From: Flavobacterium sp. Sd200
GTDB lineage: Bacteria; Bacteroidota; Bacteroidia; Flavobacteriales; Flavobacteriaceae
Direction: 5' to 3'
Assembly (NCBI RefSeq): GCF_009826935.1
Contig: NZ_WUMN01000002.1
Span: 186,001-250,000 of the forward strand
DNA length: 64,000 nucleotides
Numbering within the stretch: position 1 is the first letter of the stretch; every line of letters begins with the position of its first letter. The position numbers and the translations under genes are program-made. Shown one piece after another: positions 49,264 through 59,011 of this stretch. Under the pieces are notes generated by a model. The model was not told where the DNA came from. It saw nothing but the letters and a program-made list of their open reading frames with translations, and ran no database searches.

Positions 49264-50553
49264 ATGGAAACCGTACAAGCCATAAAGCAACGATTTGAAA
49301 TAATAGGGAACGACCCCAAGCTAAACCGTGCTATAGAAAAAGCCATACAGGTGGCTCCTACCGATATATCGGTACTGGTAACAGGCGAAAGCGGTGTGGG
49401 TAAAGAGAGTATCCCAAAAATTATACATGCCCTGTCTCACCGCAAGCACGGCAAATATATTGCCGTAAACTGTGGCGCCATACCGGAAGGTACTATAGAC
49501 AGCGAACTCTTTGGTCACGAAAAAGGAGCCTTTACAGGGGCTACGTCTACCCGTGAGGGTTATTTTGAAGTGGCAGACGGCGGTACTATTTTTCTTGACG
49601 AGGTAGGCGAACTGCCGCTTACAACACAAGTGCGTTTGCTTCGCGTTTTAGAGAACGGCGAGTTTATAAAAGTGGGATCCAGCCAGGTGCAAAAAACCAA
49701 TGTTCGCATTGTGGCTGCAACCAACGTTAATATGTTTGATGCCATAGAAAAAGGTAAATTTCGCGAAGACCTGTATTACAGGCTAAGTACCGTAGAAATT
49801 ACACTGCCGGCACTTCGCGAACGTAAAGAGGACATACATTTACTGTTTCGCAAATTCTCATCAGATTTTGCACATAAATATAAAATGCCGCCCATAAAAC
49901 TGGACGACGATGCGGTTAACCTGCTTCAAAAATACCGCTGGGGCGGAAATATCAGGCAGCTGCGCAATGTGGCAGAGCAAATTTCCGTTTTAGAGACCAA
50001 GAGAGATATATCGCTAAATACACTTAATGGCTACTTACCACAGGAGGGCAGCAATCTTCCGGCAGTGGTTCGTGAAAAGAAACCCGAAAGCGACTTTAGT
50101 ACCGAAAGAGAGATACTATATAAGGTATTGTTTGACATGAAGAACGACCTTAACGATCTTAAAAAACTTACTATGGAGCTGATGCAAAACGGTAACACTT
50201 CTAAAGTACAGGAAACCAACCAGGGACTTATTCAGCGCATATACGGGCAGCAGGATGTTAGCCATCGCGATTTTGAAGATCTGCCAAGAACAGAGGTTTA
50301 TGCCCCACAAAAGCAAAACCGTGCAGAGCCTGTGGTAGAGCAACATCATGACGATGATGATTATGACGACGACGGTCACTACCTCTATGCCGATACTGTA
50401 GAAGAAGAGGAAACACTGAGGCTGGACGAAAAAGAAATAGAACTGATAAAAAAAGCGCTTGAGCGCAACAAAGGCAAACGCAAAGCCGCTGCCGACGAGC
50501 TTGGCATTAGCGAGCGCACATTATATAGAAAAATTAAACAATTTGACCTGTAA
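49264..50553 (+). CDS. sigma-54 interaction-domain AAA+ transcriptional regulator without receiver
   Basis: 429 residues. It starts directly with the AAA+ domain: Walker A GESGVGKE (41-48), GAFTGA (88-93), Walker B IFLDEV (109-114). A long variable linker contains a very acidic patch (HHDDDDYDDDGH, near 360) and then a Fis-type HTH (about 385-427; KGKRKAAADELGISERTLYR). No sensory domain, so it may be constitutively active or controlled by an unseen partner. It activates sigma-54 promoters. Five bases after its stop come the lptE genes, and downstream lies secG, so it heads a cell-envelope operon. Confidence 0.93.
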   Translation: METVQAIKQRFEIIGNDPKLNRAIEKAIQVAPTDISVLVTGESGVGKESIPKIIHALSHRKHGKYIAVNCGAIPEGTIDSELFGHEKGAFTGATSTREGYFEVADGGTIFLDEVGELPLTTQVRLLRVLENGEFIKVGSSQVQKTNVRIVAATNVNMFDAIEKGKFREDLYYRLSTVEITLPALRERKEDIHLLFRKFSSDFAHKYKMPPIKLDDDAVNLLQKYRWGGNIRQLRNVAEQISVLETKRDISLNTLNGYLPQEGSNLPAVVREKKPESDFSTEREILYKVLFDMKNDLNDLKKLTMELMQNGNTSKVQETNQGLIQRIYGQQDVSHRDFEDLPRTEVYAPQKQNRAEPVVEQHHDDDDYDDDGHYLYADTVEEEETLRLDEKEIELIKKALERNKGKRKAAADELGISERTLYRKIKQFDL

Positions 50554-50557
50554 GCCC

Positions 50558-51067
50558 ATGAAGCGCACAGCAACCTTTATTTTTGCATTTATAACATTAC
50601 TCTCGTTTAGCGGCTGCGGCATCTACTCATTTACAGGAGCAAATGTAAACCCTAACATAAAAACGTTTCAGGTCAATTATTTCCAGAATAATGCCGAAGT
50701 AGTTGAGCCGGGTATTGAACGTACGTTTACTTTACGCCTGCAGGACCTGATACAGAACCAAACCAACCTGAGCCTTACCAACACCAATGGCGACCTGCTT
50801 TATGAAGGAGAGATAACCCAGTTTAGGGTAACACCCATGCAGGCCACTGCCAACCAGCTTGCAGCACAAAACAGGCTTACCATTACGGTTAACGTTAGGT
50901 TTACCAATAAAAAGAACGAGGACGACGATTTTGAAAAACCGTTCAGTTTTTATTATGATTACAGCGGCAATGAGTTGCTTACAGGCAGTACACTCAATGC
51001 GGCCCTCGAAGAGATATTTGAAAGGATAACACAGGATATATTTAATGCCTCATTGGCTAAATGGTAA
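50558..51067 (+). CDS. lptE: LptE-like LPS-assembly lipoprotein, copy 1
   Basis: 169 residues from the ATG at 50558 (start right after the regulator's stop; the longer frame would run into it). Lipobox LLSFSGC with Cys20. The rest is the Bacteroidetes LptE pattern: IYSFTGANVNPNIKTFQVNY, VEPGIERTFTLRLQDLIQNQ, GDLLYEGEITQF, LEEIFERITQDIFNASLAKW. LptE plugs the LptD barrel that inserts lipopolysaccharide into the outer membrane. It is followed by a close duplicate. Confidence 0.9.
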   Translation: MKRTATFIFAFITLLSFSGCGIYSFTGANVNPNIKTFQVNYFQNNAEVVEPGIERTFTLRLQDLIQNQTNLSLTNTNGDLLYEGEITQFRVTPMQATANQLAAQNRLTITVNVRFTNKKNEDDDFEKPFSFYYDYSGNELLTGSTLNAALEEIFERITQDIFNASLAKW

Positions 51068-51084
51068 ATTGTTAATTAGTTGTT

Positions 51085-51104
51085 AGTTGATGGTTGTTAG
51101 ACAG
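51085..51104 (+). repeat. 20-base sequence shared by both lptE downstream regions
   Basis: AGTTGATGGTTGTTAGACAG occurs identically at 51085-51104 and 51668-51687, i.e. at similar distance after each lptE stop. Both gaps also contain AACTAAAAAC-type complementary sequences that can form a hairpin. This marks the extent of a tandem duplication. Confidence 0.75.
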
Positions 51105-51148
51105 AACCCGACAAATAATAACTAAAAACTATCAACCAAAAACTAAAA

Positions 51149-51658
51149 ATGCGCATAGTCTATACAATAACTACTTTTATAATGCTTACGCTACTGTATG
51201 GCTGCGGCAGTAGATATTCGGCATCAGGGAGTAATATTGGCGAAGATGTAAAAACGTTTCAGGTCAATTATTTTAAAAATGAAGCCGAAATTGTCGAACC
51301 GGGCATAGAGCGTATTTTTACACAACGTTTGCAGGATCTGATTCAAAACCAAACAAGGCTTGACCTTACTGATACAGGAGGCGATTTGGTTTATGAAGGC
51401 GAAATAACCGAATATAAAGTAACACCTATGCAACCCACTGCCGGGCAGCTTGCAGCGCAAAACAGGCTAACGGTTACAGTAAACGTAAGGTTTAAAAACA
51501 ATAAGAACGAAAACGACAATTTTGAGCAAACGTTTAGTTTTTATTACGATTATAATGCTAATTTTATGCTGAGAGGCACTGTTCTTACCAGCGCCCTCGA
51601 AGAGATTTTTGAAAAGATAACACAGGATATATTTAATGCCTCGCTGGCTAAATGGTAA
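51149..51658 (+). CDS. lptE: LptE-like LPS-assembly lipoprotein, copy 2
   Basis: 169 residues, same length as copy 1 and aligned without gaps. Lipobox LTLLYGC (Cys19). Shared words include KTFQVNYF, EPGIER, RLQDLIQNQT, LAAQNRLT and the identical last 13 residues ITQDIFNASLAKW. Differences lie mainly at the surface (TSFT/ASGSN near the N-terminus, EQTFSFYYDYNANFML). Tandem duplication followed by divergence; both copies look intact. Role as for copy 1; why two are kept is not known. Confidence 0.88.
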   Translation: MRIVYTITTFIMLTLLYGCGSRYSASGSNIGEDVKTFQVNYFKNEAEIVEPGIERIFTQRLQDLIQNQTRLDLTDTGGDLVYEGEITEYKVTPMQPTAGQLAAQNRLTVTVNVRFKNNKNENDNFEQTFSFYYDYNANFMLRGTVLTSALEEIFEKITQDIFNASLAKW

Positions 51659-51732
51659 ATTGTTATTAGTTGATGGTTGTTAGACAGTATCCGACAACTA
51701 AAAACTAAAAACCATAAACTAACAACAAAAAG

Positions 51733-52689
51733 CTGAACACAAAAGACTATACATACCTGCTTAACAGGCCTTACTCTTTAAACGACAGGCAAACCACAGA
51801 GCTGGAAGGCTTACTGGTGGAGTTTCCGTACCTGCAAAGTGCTCGTGCCATTTATTTAAAGGGATTGTATAACCGTGACAGTTTTAGGTACAACAGCGAA
51901 CTTAAAAAAACAGCCGCCTATACAACCGACAGGGCTGTGTTGTTTGATTTTATAACTACCGAAGACTTTAGAAGTATTGACCGCCATGTTCTTGAAGAGC
52001 AAAACAAAGCCTTAGCGCAAATTGAGGTAACCGAAAGTGTAGAGATAAAAAACAATATTGCAAGCCTGCCAACCGTAGACAAGCTGGAACAATCTATAAA
52101 ACTGCTCATAAAGGAAGCTGAAGAAGAAACTCCTGTTACTGCTGAAACGGAAAAATTTGCCGTAACTCAAACAGAGGAGGCTATTGATGTTCCTATTACA
52201 GAGCCATCTTTTACAGCTCTTGCTAAAGAACAGTCAGTTGTTGAAATTACAGATCAACCGGAGCTTGCTGTTAAACCCATTGGAAGCCCTCTTGAGTTTA
52301 AAGAGAATGAAACGCATTCGTTTGCCGAGTGGTTGCAACTCTCTAAACTTAAACCCATAGAGCGCGAAAATACACAGCCTGAACCCGCAATTAATGAAGA
52401 GCTCGACAAAAAATATGAACTTATAGATAAGTTTATAGAGGCCAACCCAAAAATAATTCCGGTTAAAAAAGATGCTCCACCAGTAGCAAATCTTGCCAAA
52501 ACACAGAGCGACAGCCCGGGAATAATGACCGAAACCCTGGCGCGTGTATATCTGGAACAAAAAAAATATACAAAAGCTATACAGGCTTATGAAATTTTAA
52601 TTTTGAAATATCCGGAAAAAAGTGTTTTCTTTGCAGACCGTATTTTAGAGGTAAAGAATTTACAACAAAACATAAATAAAGAACAATGA
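51733..52689 (+). CDS. tetratricopeptide-type protein, apparently starting at CTG
   Basis: 318 residues if translation begins at CTG (51733-51735) giving (M)NTKDYTYLLNRPYSLND. The frame is closed by TAA at 51715-51717, and between there and GTG at 51817 there is no ATG, GTG or TTG. The residues before 51817 (LLNRPYSLNDRQTTELEGLL) continue the protein smoothly and match the N-terminus of family members as I recall them. An acidic middle region (about 120-180) and one C-terminal TPR (LARVYLEQKKYTKAIQAYEI) follow. It overlaps secG by 4 bases (ATGA). Function unknown; likely envelope-related by context. Confidence 0.75.
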   Translation: MNTKDYTYLLNRPYSLNDRQTTELEGLLVEFPYLQSARAIYLKGLYNRDSFRYNSELKKTAAYTTDRAVLFDFITTEDFRSIDRHVLEEQNKALAQIEVTESVEIKNNIASLPTVDKLEQSIKLLIKEAEEETPVTAETEKFAVTQTEEAIDVPITEPSFTALAKEQSVVEITDQPELAVKPIGSPLEFKENETHSFAEWLQLSKLKPIERENTQPEPAINEELDKKYELIDKFIEANPKIIPVKKDAPPVANLAKTQSDSPGIMTETLARVYLEQKKYTKAIQAYEILILKYPEKSVFFADRILEVKNLQQNINKEQ

Positions 52690-53051
52690 TCAATTTCACG
52701 ATTTTTCTGGTACTTATAACAATCGTTAGCTTTTTGCTGGTAGTTGTAGTAATGGTACAAAACCCTAAAGGAGGCGGCTTATCATCTTCATTAGGCGGAC
52801 CTCAAATAATGGGTGGTGTACAAAAAACAACCGATTTCCTTGACAAAAGTACTTGGACGCTTGCTACCATATTAGTAGCACTTATTTTACTTTCAAGTCT
52901 TAGCTTTTCTTCAGGCTACAGCGACGCTCCTTTAATGGACGAAACTGAACTGCCTGCGGCACCTGCTGCTAAAAGTGGCGAAGCTGCAAAACCTGCTGCT
53001 CCGGCTACTGCCCCAGCAACAGAAACACCTGCTCCGGCTCCTGCAAAATAA
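52686..53051 (+). CDS. secG: preprotein translocase subunit SecG
   Basis: 121 residues: two membrane spans (about 3-22 and 57-75) with the conserved loop VVMVQNPKGGGLSSSLGG and MGGVQKTTDFLDKSTW, then an Ala/Pro-rich tail (PAAPAAKSGEAAKPAAPATA). SecG assists SecYEG in the inner membrane. Start overlaps the stop of the TPR gene (ATGA). Followed by a terminator. Confidence 0.94.
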   Translation: MINFTIFLVLITIVSFLLVVVVMVQNPKGGGLSSSLGGPQIMGGVQKTTDFLDKSTWTLATILVALILLSSLSFSSGYSDAPLMDETELPAAPAAKSGEAAKPAAPATAPATETPAPAPAK

Positions 53052-53076
53052 TGCATACTATTTAAAATATTATCTT

Positions 53077-53108
53077 AAAAATGCCAGCCTGTCAACGCTG
53101 GCATTTTT
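53077..53108 (+). terminator. terminator of the lptE-secG operon
   Basis: Stem AAAAATGCCAGC (53077-53088) / GCTGGCATTTTT (53097-53108) with an eight-base loop and T-run. Confidence 0.88.
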
Positions 53109-53116
53109 TATATATG

Positions 53117-53154
53117 TAAATTTGGCAGATTTGCAAAATGGCACAATTTCTGAC
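53117..53154 (+). promoter_or_regulatory. groES promoter region
   Basis: A TAAATTTG -7 box (53117-53124) fits the housekeeping pattern. Just downstream, TGGCAC (53139-53144) with TGACA seven bases later resembles a sigma-54 element (GG-N10-GA instead of GG-N10-GC). No CIRCE (HrcA) inverted repeat is visible. Which is used is not clear from sequence. Confidence 0.45.
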
Positions 53155-53203
53155 AAACTGTAAACGTCAATTTTAATTAACAAAAAACAAAATAAATAAC
53201 AAT

Positions 53204-53479
53204 ATGGCTTTAAACATTAAACCGCTTTCAGACCGTGTTCTTATAGAGCCGGTTGCTGCAGAAACCAAAACCGCTTCGGGAATTTTTATTCCGGACACTG
53301 CTAAAGAAAAACCGCAAAAAGGCATTGTGGTAGCCGTAGGCAATGGCACTAAAGACCATGAAATGACCGTAAAAGTGGGCGATACTGTATTGTATGGCAA
53401 ATATGCAGGTACCGAACTTAAATTTGAAGGTAAGGATTACCTTATCATGAAAGAAGAAGAGATCTTTGCAGTAATCTAA
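53204..53479 (+). CDS. groES: co-chaperonin GroES
   Basis: 91 residues, normal size. Starts with [17 protein letters not shown], then [34 protein letters not shown] and ends [13 protein letters not shown]. Heptameric lid of GroEL. First of a two-gene operon, 33 bases before groEL. Confidence 0.98.
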   Translation: MALNIKPLSDRVLIEPVAAETKTASGIFIPDTAKEKPQKGIVVAVGNGTKDHEMTVKVGDTVLYGKYAGTELKFEGKDYLIMKEEEIFAVI

Positions 53480-53497
53480 AATCTGTTTAATAGTTAA

Positions 53498-55144
<1,647 letters not shown>

Positions 55145-55170
55145 TTCCTGGTTATACAAAACTATATTAT

Positions 55171-55200
55171 AAAGGAGCGTTATAAAACGCTCCTTTTTTT
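55171..55200 (+). terminator. groEL terminator
   Basis: Stem AAAGGAGCGTT (55171-55181) / AACGCTCCTTT (55186-55196) and a run of T. Confidence 0.88.
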
Positions 55201-55210
55201 GTCCATAAAA

Positions 55211-55234
55211 ATACCCTGAGTGGTGTTCTCAGGG
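55211..55234 (-). terminator. terminator of the HMA-protein gene
   Basis: CCCTGAG (55214-55220) / CTCAGGG (55228-55234), followed on the minus strand by TATTTTTATGG. Confidence 0.6.
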
Positions 55235-55265
55235 CATTTTGTAACTAATACTGCTACAATATTGT

Positions 55266-55607
55266 TTATTGCCTTTCGTACTGGCAGCAGTGGTGCAGGT
55301 TTTTATAAGCTTCATCAGTCGCTTTAACCTTATCTGTATCATGTCCCGATTTTGCTACAGCGGCATGCACATCGCTCACATTGGCTTTGGTTTCATCCAT
55401 TATAAGATGCAGTGTTTTATCATCTTCCTGCCATGCTGCGCTCTTTACTCCCTTTACAGTATAAGCTGCTTTTTCAATACGCTTTTTACACTGTCCGCAA
55501 TTGCCGTTAACCTCTATATTGTGGTTAGCATTCTTACTCTTTTTTTCCTGTGCCTGCAGGGTTAATCCTGCAAACATTACGAATAGTACTAAAACAAGTT
55601 TTTTCAT
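55266..55607 (-). CDS. exported heavy-metal-associated (HMA) domain protein
   Basis: 113 residues. Signal peptide (MKKLVLVLFVMFAGLTLQAQ) then an HMA fold with metal site GNCGQCKKRIEKAA (CxxC) and GVKSAAWQEDDKTLHLIMDE. The C-terminus NLHHCCQYERQ adds a second His/Cys cluster. A periplasmic copper (or similar) chaperone is expected. It lies downstream of the TonB-dependent receptor on the same strand with a palindromic repeat in the gap, and with the HYC_CC_PP gene forms a metal-handling trio. Confidence 0.88.
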   Translation of the reverse strand: MKKLVLVLFVMFAGLTLQAQEKKSKNANHNIEVNGNCGQCKKRIEKAAYTVKGVKSAAWQEDDKTLHLIMDETKANVSDVHAAVAKSGHDTDKVKATDEAYKNLHHCCQYERQ

Positions 55608-55650
55608 TTTTTAATTTATTTAGTTTGTCCTCTTAAACACCTGAGTGTAT

Positions 55651-55700
55651 CTGCCCCCTCTCCTTTGGAGAATCCCGATAGCTATCGGGAGGGGTGAGGC
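55651..55700. repeat. palindromic dispersed-type repeat
   Basis: Centre TCCCGATAGCTATCGGGA (55673-55690), a perfect 18-base palindrome, flanked by CCCCCTCTCCTTTGGAGA on the left and GGGGTGAGGCC on the right. GC-rich compared with its surroundings. Resembles the short intergenic palindromes scattered through Flavobacterium genomes. It may stop transcription between the receptor and the HMA gene. Confidence 0.7.
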
Positions 55701-55705
55701 CTTTT

Positions 55706-57976
55706 TTATTTCACTTTAAATCGAATCCCAAAATAATACATTTGCCCAAATATAGGCGCATATACAATAGAACTGTCAAAATACGCGCCAAAAGGGTCGC
55801 TTGCCCCTAAAATAGCTTTTTTTTGCTGATAATTACCAATATTCTCGGCACCCACATAAGCTTCAAAAACGCTGCTGAAAGTACGTGTTACCTGCGCATT
55901 GACCAATGAGAATGACGGGGAGTACCTTCCCATTTGATATTCTACAGGATTGGCAGCCGTGTTTGGCAGCCGCTGTTTACCCATTAGGTTATAGGTAACA
56001 TCAAACTTCCATTGCCTTCCTCCGTCTACAATGTGTGTTTCATAGGCTGCATTGGCAAAAAAGCGGTTCTTAGCCTGTAACGGTCTTTCCTGCGCGCCCG
56101 TGCCTATATAATCGGTCTTAATATCATAGTATTTGTATGCCGTACGAATATTAAAATGGCGCGTAATCTCATAATTCAGTTCCAGTTGCAGGCTGTTAGC
56201 ATATGATCTTCCTTCAAGGTTATAAAACAATACCTGTTGTGGCGATGCATAGACATCTGTCACCACCTGATTTTGAAAATCGGTACGATAAAAATCGGCC
56301 ACAAACTCGGTATTCTTTCCAAAAAGGGTAAAATTTTGCACAAAGCTAAGCCCGTAGTTCCAGGCAATTTCAGGATCAAGGCCATATACCCTACCTCCTG
56401 CCCTGTTAGCAACAGCCTCTATCATTCGCGAAGTGGCAAAGTAAGCCTGGTTCTCGGCAAAAATATTGGCGGCACGCTTGCCCCTTCCTGCCGATGCGCG
56501 AATGGTGGCTTTTTCCCACGGGTTGTAGCGCAGGTGCATGCGCGGCGTTACAAAAGTACCCAGACGGTTGTGCACATCTACACGCCCTCCCAGCACAAGG
56601 CTAAAATCGTTAGCATTGTCGTAAGTATATTCAAAAAATGCCCCGGCAGAGTTGTCTATCCTATCGAAATCCTGACCGTAGAAACCAAGGGTGCGCGGTG
56701 ACATTACATACTCATTATAATCATCATAGGTAAAGTTTATACCCGCGGCAAATTTATTAAGTGTGTTATTAATAATAGAGTTGAATATAAGGTTAGAATA
56801 CAGGCTTTTTTGCGCCATATCGTAACGGTTCAATCCAAAGTAAGACTCCTGCCTGTGCCAGTTGAACGATGTTTGCAAACCTATACTTTGGTAAGGCATA
56901 TCCGGAAAAACATAACCCAATTTTGCTGATACATCGGCCTTATCGGTATTAATTTCAGAACCCCAGTGGTTGGTAGTAAACTTATCCCTATCGGGATCAA
57001 AATCAACCTGCCCGCTTTGCTTTTCGTCGCGCATGTACCTTAGGTTTATAAAGCTTACCCAGCCTTTTTCGGCATCCGTAAACTGCCATCGGTTAAGCAC
57101 GTTTATTTGTTGCCCTAAAGGATTGTCTAAAAAACCGTCGTTGTTCATATCATTCTTAGACAATCTTGTATTGCCATGAACAAATAACGATGAACTCCAT
57201 TTATCAGACACTTTTTTATTAAAATGAGTATTCAACTCAAAACGGCTTCCGGTATCGCCATAAGCATTCAAAAAGAAGGGAATATCGTTTACAGGCTTTA
57301 TTAGCTCATAATTTATTTGTCCAGAGATACTTTCGAAGCCATTAACAACAGGGCCGGCACCTTTAGTTATTTGTATACTTTCTACCCACGTACCCGGCAC
57401 AAATGAAAGACCATATGCCTGAGACGCCCCACGAACCGATGGTATATTCTCTTCTGCAATTAAAAGATACGGGCTTGTAAGTCCCAGCATCTTTATTTGT
57501 TTAGTACCCGTTAAGGCATCAGTAAAGTTGACATCTATAGAAGGATTGGTTTCAAAACTTTCGGCAATGTTACAGCAGGCGGCCTTGAGCAGTTCTTTAC
57601 TACCCATAGTCGTCACATTTGCTGCCTTTAGCTGCGAACGTTCAAGGCTTTTGCGGGTTTTATCTACCACTACCTCTTTAAGCTCGCTTCCTTTTTCGGG
57701 TTTCATAGTATGCGAAATATATTGTGATGCATGTACATGAAGGGTATCTGTAGTATAGCCTATATAACTAATTACAAGATACATGTTTTCCTGGCTGTAG
57801 GGTATTGTAAAGCTTCCGTCCTGTTCTGTAGATGTACTTATAGCAGTATCTTTCCAAAAAACAGAAGCTCCGGGCAGGGGCTGGTTTTGGTCGTCCAGCA
57901 CTTTGCCGCTAAGGGCTTGCTGTGCCTGCATAAATGATGCACACAGCAGCAAAACCATTAAAAATAGTTTATGCAT
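55706..57976 (-). CDS. TonB-dependent outer-membrane receptor, probably for metal
   Basis: 756 residues. Signal peptide (MHKLFLMVLLLCASFMQAQ), carboxypeptidase-regulatory-like domain (about 20-105; LSGKVLDDQNQPLPGASVFW), plug domain (about 115-225, with LKAACCNIAESFETNPSIDV) and a 22-strand barrel ending YYFGIRFKVK. The CCNIAESFE plug segment is typical, from memory, of receptors accompanying HMA and copper genes in Bacteroidetes. Energy comes from TonB-ExbBD. Between the HYC_CC_PP gene and the HMA gene, so copper or another transition metal is the likely cargo; the substrate is inferred. Confidence 0.9.
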   Translation of the reverse strand: MHKLFLMVLLLCASFMQAQQALSGKVLDDQNQPLPGASVFWKDTAISTSTEQDGSFTIPYSQENMYLVISYIGYTTDTLHVHASQYISHTMKPEKGSELKEVVVDKTRKSLERSQLKAANVTTMGSKELLKAACCNIAESFETNPSIDVNFTDALTGTKQIKMLGLTSPYLLIAEENIPSVRGASQAYGLSFVPGTWVESIQITKGAGPVVNGFESISGQINYELIKPVNDIPFFLNAYGDTGSRFELNTHFNKKVSDKWSSSLFVHGNTRLSKNDMNNDGFLDNPLGQQINVLNRWQFTDAEKGWVSFINLRYMRDEKQSGQVDFDPDRDKFTTNHWGSEINTDKADVSAKLGYVFPDMPYQSIGLQTSFNWHRQESYFGLNRYDMAQKSLYSNLIFNSIINNTLNKFAAGINFTYDDYNEYVMSPRTLGFYGQDFDRIDNSAGAFFEYTYDNANDFSLVLGGRVDVHNRLGTFVTPRMHLRYNPWEKATIRASAGRGKRAANIFAENQAYFATSRMIEAVANRAGGRVYGLDPEIAWNYGLSFVQNFTLFGKNTEFVADFYRTDFQNQVVTDVYASPQQVLFYNLEGRSYANSLQLELNYEITRHFNIRTAYKYYDIKTDYIGTGAQERPLQAKNRFFANAAYETHIVDGGRQWKFDVTYNLMGKQRLPNTAANPVEYQMGRYSPSFSLVNAQVTRTFSSVFEAYVGAENIGNYQQKKAILGASDPFGAYFDSSIVYAPIFGQMYYFGIRFKVK

Positions 57977-58044
57977 AATTTTAGATCTTAAATATTATAA
58001 TTCCGTTGTCCTTTAGTTAAAAAGGAGGCTATAATAATTTAAGA

Positions 58045-58458
58045 TCAGGCGTAAAAAATGTATTGGCAGTATAGTTTAAAGAGCGGAGGCGCATTAGCAT
58101 CGCAATAAAAAGAAGGAGTTTGCTTTACTAAAACAGGTTCTTCGCTATAAAATAATGATGAGGGTTTCCAGTCGGCTACAGAGAAAAAGCTACCGAGTTC
58201 CATACTGATGGATTTAACCACACCCGGATCGGTCTTTTTTTCGAGCTTGACAAGACTATCTTTGCAGCACTTTTTTTCAGCTTCAACCTTTTTAGCACAG
58301 CAGCCAGAAGATTCTTTACTTAAATCTTTAGCAACTTTATAAGTAAGACTAACACCTGAAACATTACCATGACAATAATGCACATTAAAAGCCAGCCCAA
58401 TATTGGCGAACAATATCAGGAAACTCAAAAGTGTGCTTATGTGCTTTGCAATTTTCAT
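58045..58458 (-). CDS. HYC_CC_PP family exported protein
   Basis: 137 residues from the ATG at 58456-58458 (MKIAKHIST, followed by a hydrophobic LLSFLILFANIGLAF signal). The three hallmarks are in place: HYC in NVHYCHG, CC pairs in SGCCAKK and EKKCC, and PP in DANAPPLFKL. Small Bacteroidetes proteins of this name are presumed metal-binding and associated with TonB receptors; no function is proven. First gene of the metal trio, 68 bases ahead of the receptor. Confidence 0.85.
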   Translation of the reverse strand: MKIAKHISTLLSFLILFANIGLAFNVHYCHGNVSGVSLTYKVAKDLSKESSGCCAKKVEAEKKCCKDSLVKLEKKTDPGVVKSISMELGSFFSVADWKPSSLFYSEEPVLVKQTPSFYCDANAPPLFKLYCQYIFYA

Positions 58459-58570
58459 GTTACGCAAAATTAGGCATTTATAATTAACCACAAACAGTAG
58501 TTAGCCACCAATTACACTAATTTGCACAAATGTGAGCAACTATGATGCCAAAAAACCACATTTTAAAGCA

Positions 58571-59011
58571 TTACTTAGTCAAATACTTCTGATAATAAAA
58601 AGCCGGTAAAAATAAAATAAGGAATAAAGGCTGTATTAAAAACCTCCTGATGTAAAATATTATAAGCAAGCCAGGCTCCTCAATACTTAAGGCCACATAC
58701 AATGCTGCAATAAGCACAGCAAAAAACACCAGCAGCAGCAATGCCGACAGTTTAAGTATTGCTTTATCTTTAAACACCACCCATAAAACAGCTAATGTTA
58801 TCAGGCTATTTAGCATATATCTGAAAGCCAGATTAAGATACAACAATGGGGCATCATAATCCGGGAGCTGATACTTTTTGGAAGATTCGAAGAAAATAAG
58901 GAGCGGATCGTAAAAAAGCGCCGTTTGAAATATGCGTATGCACACCAATAACACTAACAATACTACCAACGTTAGTGCACCTGCTGTGCTTAGCTTAAAC
59001 TTTTGCTGCAT
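58571..59011 (-). CDS. exosortase F system-associated membrane protein
   Basis: 146 residues with four membrane spans (about 14-32, 55-78, 85-112, 118-138). The periplasmic loop FQTALFYDPLLIFFESSKKY and LPDYDAPLLYLNLAFRYMLN match the small protein that always accompanies exosortase F in Flavobacteriia. Its start lies inside the xrtF coding end (17-base overlap), so translation is probably coupled. Role presumed to be partner of XrtF; unproven. Confidence 0.85.
   Translation of the reverse strand: MQQKFKLSTAGALTLVVLLVLLVCIRIFQTALFYDPLLIFFESSKKYQLPDYDAPLLYLNLAFRYMLNSLITLAVLWVVFKDKAILKLSALLLLVFFAVLIAALYVALSIEEPGLLIIFYIRRFLIQPLFLILFLPAFYYQKYLTK

Noticed and set aside
50459..50557. Longer start of the first lptE
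   Set aside because: It overlaps the 3' end of the sigma-54-type gene in another frame and precedes a perfect lipoprotein signal.
51817..52689. TPR-type protein started at GTG 51817
   Set aside because: It would discard 28 upstream residues that look genuinely coding; CTG 51733 preferred.
53094..53203. CIRCE/HrcA operator before groES
   Set aside because: Searched for the TTAGCACTC dyad; not present.
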